Shown one piece after another: positions 13,788-16,333 of a DNA stretch of 16,333 nt. Position numbers and translations under genes: made by a program. A model generated the notes under the pieces. That model saw only the letters and a program-made list of their open reading frames with translations. It had not been told where the DNA came from and searched no databases. Every line of letters starts with the position of its first letter. Position 1 is the stretch's first letter. The stretch is taken from positions 1 to 16,333 of the forward strand of contig SUUF01000040.1 of NCBI GenBank assembly GCA_015062635.1. The letters are read 5' to 3'. The stretch comes from Coriobacteriaceae bacterium. Lineage in GTDB: Bacteria; Actinomycetota; Coriobacteriia; Coriobacteriales; Eggerthellaceae.

Positions 13788-13815
13788 ACGGGGTTCGCCA
13801 GGCGGCGTTGTTGGG

Positions 13816-15948
13816 TTAAGCAGCTTGCGGGGTGAGTTCGGCGTTCTTGGGAGCATTGGGCTTGAAGCCGCGGCTCGTCTTCACGATGAGCTTGTCAAAC
13901 ACCATGAAGAACGCGGGCAGGATGAACAGCACGCACAGCGTCGAGATGAACGCGCCACGTGCCATCAGGCCGCACAGCTGGCTGATGAGTCCCATGCGCG
14001 CCGCAAACGACACGCCGATGGTCGCGGCGAAGAACGACAGGCCGCTCGTCACCACGGCGGGGAAGGTCATGCTGAAAGCCGTTTCCACCGCCTCGCGTTT
14101 CTCGAGCCCGTTCGCGCGTTCGCGGCGGTAGCGGGTGGTCATCAGAATCGCGTAATTCACGGTTGATCCCAGCTGGATGGTCGAGATGCAGATGGGCGAG
14201 ATGAAGCACATGATGTCATTGGTCCAGTACGGCAAGCCCAGGTTAATCATGATCGCGAGCTCGATGACGAGCACGAGGATGAACGGGAGCGTGATGGACC
14301 CGAACGCGATCATAATGATGATGAGGATGGCGATGATCGCCAGGGCATCGACCACCAGGAAGTCGTGGTCCATGATCTCGGTGAGGTCTTTCGTGGCGGG
14401 CGCCTCGCCGATGAGCATGGCATTCTCGTCGTATTCCTTGATAATCGCGTTGATGTCCTCGATTTGCTTGTTCACCTCGTCAGAGGAAACATCGAACGAC
14501 GAATTGATGAGGATGAGCTGCTCGCCGTTGCTTATGAGGTTCTCGCGCAGCTTGTCGGGCACCATCTCGTCGGGCATGAGGCCACCCTTGAAGGCGTCGT
14601 AGCCGATGACATAGGCCACGCCGTCGAGGTCGCGGATGCGCTCGATCATTTCCTTCGCGTCGTAATGGGAAATCTCGGAGCTCGCGAGGACCATCTCGGT
14701 GGTGGCGATGTCGAAGTCTTCTTTCAGCTTCTTGTTTGCGGTGTCGAACTGCGTTTCCTCTTCGGTGAGCGTGCTGCCGGGGCCGATGACCATGTTCGTG
14801 AAATCGTAATACACGGGCTTGTGTAGGAAGCCGTACACCGAAGGGAACACCAATGCGATGGCCAGGCACATGAACACGACCACCGCCGGCTTCTTCGTGA
14901 TGATATGCCCAAGGCGGCTGACGTCGGGAATCAGGTGCTTGTGCGAAAGGCGCAGCATCGGCTTCTCGAAGGTGCGGATGAGCGACGGCAGGATGGTGAC
15001 CGTGCCGATGACGCCGAGGATGCAGCCCTTCGCCATGACGATGCCCAGGTTTACGCCGAGCGTGAACGACATGAACACCATGGCCAGGAAGCCGGCGGTC
15101 GCCGTCATCGACGAGCTGAGGATGGCCACGAGCGTGTCGCCGATGGATACGGCCATGGCCTTATCGTGGTCGTCGTATTTGCGGATGTTTTCCTCGAAGC
15201 TCGACCACAGGAAAATCGAGAAGTCCATGGTAACGGCGAGCTGCAAAACCGCGGCAAGGGCCTTCGTGATGTACGACATCTCGCCGAGGAAATAGTTCGT
15301 GCCCATGTTGTAGACGATGGCCATGCCGATGCTCATCAGGAAGACGAACGGCGCGAGGAACGTGTCGGTGCATAGCAGCAGCAAGATGATGGAGCAGAGC
15401 ACCGCCACCGCCACGTAGAACGGCTCCTCGTGGTCGGCGATGTCCTTCAAGTCGAGCACGAAGGCGCTCATGCCGCTTACATAGACGTTTTCGTCGGCGA
15501 TTTTACGAATCTCGTCAACGGCGTTCAGGGTGTTTTCAGCCGAGGTGCCCTCCTCGAAGAAGACGGCGATCATCTGGGCGTCGCCGTTCTTGAATTTGTC
15601 GAGGTAGTCTTTGGGAATCGCCTGTTCGGGAATGCGGGCGTTCTCGGTTATCTCGCCGTAGCTGAGCGCCGAGGCGACCGTGTGGACGGCCTTGATCTTG
15701 TCGGTGAGTTCGGCTACCTCCTGGTCGTCGAGCCCCTCGGTGACGATGAGGGAAAACGCGCTCTTGCCGAAGTCCTCCTTCAGAATCTCCTGGCCCTTCA
15801 CGGTGTCGATTTGCTCGGGCAGGTAGGTGAGCAAATCGTAGTTCACCGGGGTCTTCAGGTAGGCGATTGCCGATGGGATGAGCAGCAATACGGCGATGAT
15901 GAGGATGGGCTTCCTCAGCTTGACGACTATTTCTCCGAACTTGTACAT
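13816..15948 (-). CDS. MMPL/RND-family membrane transporter
   Basis: This is a 710-residue export pump of the MMPL type in the cytoplasmic membrane. The layout is TM1 (14-31), an outer loop (32-175), a block of TM segments (177-325), TM7 (353-374), a second outer loop (375-530) and TM8-12 (531-684), a typical duplicated RND topology with about 12 TMs. The TM4 motif is TMDFSIFL (D242-F243) and the TM10 motif is STVNYAILM (N598-Y599), followed by the cytoplasmic RYRRER. MmpL3-like pumps have Asp-Tyr at both sites; here only the D242-Y599 pair could form. The RBS is AGGAAG, 4 nt before the ATG. It follows a heptad-repeat protein on the same strand after 66 nt and is likely its partner. The substrate (lipid, peptide or drug) is unknown. 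Confidence 0.88.
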   Translation of the reverse strand: MYKFGEIVVKLRKPILIIAVLLLIPSAIAYLKTPVNYDLLTYLPEQIDTVKGQEILKEDFGKSAFSLIVTEGLDDQEVAELTDKIKAVHTVASALSYGEITENARIPEQAIPKDYLDKFKNGDAQMIAVFFEEGTSAENTLNAVDEIRKIADENVYVSGMSAFVLDLKDIADHEEPFYVAVAVLCSIILLLLCTDTFLAPFVFLMSIGMAIVYNMGTNYFLGEMSYITKALAAVLQLAVTMDFSIFLWSSFEENIRKYDDHDKAMAVSIGDTLVAILSSSMTATAGFLAMVFMSFTLGVNLGIVMAKGCILGVIGTVTILPSLIRTFEKPMLRLSHKHLIPDVSRLGHIITKKPAVVVFMCLAIALVFPSVYGFLHKPVYYDFTNMVIGPGSTLTEEETQFDTANKKLKEDFDIATTEMVLASSEISHYDAKEMIERIRDLDGVAYVIGYDAFKGGLMPDEMVPDKLRENLISNGEQLILINSSFDVSSDEVNKQIEDINAIIKEYDENAMLIGEAPATKDLTEIMDHDFLVVDALAIIAILIIIMIAFGSITLPFILVLVIELAIMINLGLPYWTNDIMCFISPICISTIQLGSTVNYAILMTTRYRRERANGLEKREAVETAFSMTFPAVVTSGLSFFAATIGVSFAARMGLISQLCGLMARGAFISTLCVLFILPAFFMVFDKLIVKTSRGFKPNAPKNAELTPQAA

Positions 15949-15980
15949 GTTACTTCCTGCTATGGCGTTGGCGTATAGTG

Positions 15981-16004
15981 AACCCGCCGCATGCGCGGCG
16001 GGTT
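15981..16004. other. Strong hairpin between heptad-repeat gene and MMPL gene
   Basis: AACCCGCCGC (15981-15990) and GCGGCGGGTT (15995-16004) form a perfect 10-bp stem with loop ATGC. It lies 10 nt after the upstream stop and 32 nt before the MMPL start on the minus strand. No U-run follows on the minus strand, so partial termination or mRNA stabilisation is more likely than full termination. Confidence 0.6.
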
Positions 16005-16014
16005 TCCGTGTGCG

Positions 16015-16333
16015 TTAGTCTTCGCTGATCTCGATGGCGTCGGTCTCGAGGATGAATTTCACGCTGCCCTGCATCTCGTCGGCCTTTCCGGTGAAGGTGT
16101 TGTAGGCCTTGCCTGCCTCCACGGTCGCTTTCAGGCGATCGCCCAAGCCCGCGAGATTGTCGTTGTAGGCATCGATGATTTTCTGGATGCCCTCTTCGTT
16201 GAAGGTCTCGAGGCCTTCGCGCAGCTTCTTCGTGCCCTTCGTAGCGGCGCCGATGCCATCGGAAAGCTGGGCGGAACCATCTTTCAGGGCGGTGATGCCG
16301 GCTACGAGCGAGGGAACGGCGTCGTTCAGCTGG
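16015..16333 (-). CDS. Heptad-repeat (XXXLXXG) protein, YhgE/Pip-like, C-terminal part (5' end outside window)
   Basis: The minus-strand frame runs from the window edge to TAA at 16015-16017, giving 105 residues. It shows consecutive seven-residue repeats ITALKDG, SAQLSDG, IGAATKG and TKKLREG, the XXXLXXG pattern of extracytoplasmic coils in YhgE/Pip and related MMPL-linked proteins. Then comes a linker (EEGIQKIIDAYNDN) and a C-terminal segment ending TGKADEMQGSVKFILETD and AIEISED. No transmembrane segment is visible here; any would lie upstream, outside the window. Being just ahead of an MMPL gene suggests the two form one export system, split into two polypeptides. The function of this part is structural by inference only. 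Confidence 0.75.
   Translation of the reverse strand, partial: QLNDAVPSLVAGITALKDGSAQLSDGIGAATKGTKKLREGLETFNEEGIQKIIDAYNDNLAGLGDRLKATVEAGKAYNTFTGKADEMQGSVKFILETDAIEISED

Noticed and set aside
1..16333. CRISPR array, insertion sequence, tRNA or rRNA genes
   Set aside because: No regularly spaced repeats, transposase motifs, cloverleaf-like sequences or rRNA landmarks were seen on either strand.

Overview
The window comes from a high-GC bacterium with strong AGGAGG-type ribosome binding sites. It has a T-box-controlled tryptophan operon, an anaerobic ThiH-type thiazole pathway and a two-gene MMPL/heptad-repeat system. Together these point to an anaerobic actinobacterium, most likely Coriobacteriia (Eggerthella/Slackia/Adlercreutzia-like). 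The class is an inference from gene content and composition; there is no rRNA marker here.

Layout. (1) Positions 1-338, minus strand: the N-terminal part of a zinc-ribbon protein with a Gln/Ala-rich tail, cut by the window edge. (2) Positions 480-7214, minus strand: a complete operon trpE-trpG-trpD-trpC-trpF-trpB-trpA, with mostly overlapping or near-abutting junctions, preceded by a T-box leader (about 7279-7545). It covers every step from chorismate to tryptophan; only trpF-trpB has a long spacer. (3) Positions 7740-11563, plus strand, divergent from trp: thiS, thiF, thiG, thiH and a ThiE/TenI-family gene that reads as TenI (thiazole tautomerase). These make the thiazole half of thiamine. 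thiC, thiD, thiO and a classical thiE are not in the window. The thiS leader is structured but is not a recognisable TPP aptamer. A 291-bp gap with a long hairpin and a likely promoter separates thiSF from thiGH-tenI. (4) Positions 11725-13499: two convergent short-chain dehydrogenases, each with its own strong RBS, separated by two terminators. (5) Positions 13500-13815: a gene-free, hairpin-rich spacer holding two inverted, related palindromic units. (6) Positions 13816-16333, minus strand: an MMPL/RND-family membrane transporter preceded by the 3' end of a heptad-repeat (XXXLXXG) protein.

Most of the window is ordinary biosynthetic sequence and I see no wholly new system. The observations most worth checking are the paired palindromic units with a compensatory base change (13707-13787), the structured non-TPP thiS leader, the TenI reading of the last thi gene, the loss of one Asp-Tyr pair in the MMPL proton relay, and the Asp-to-Glu change at a TrpA catalytic position.
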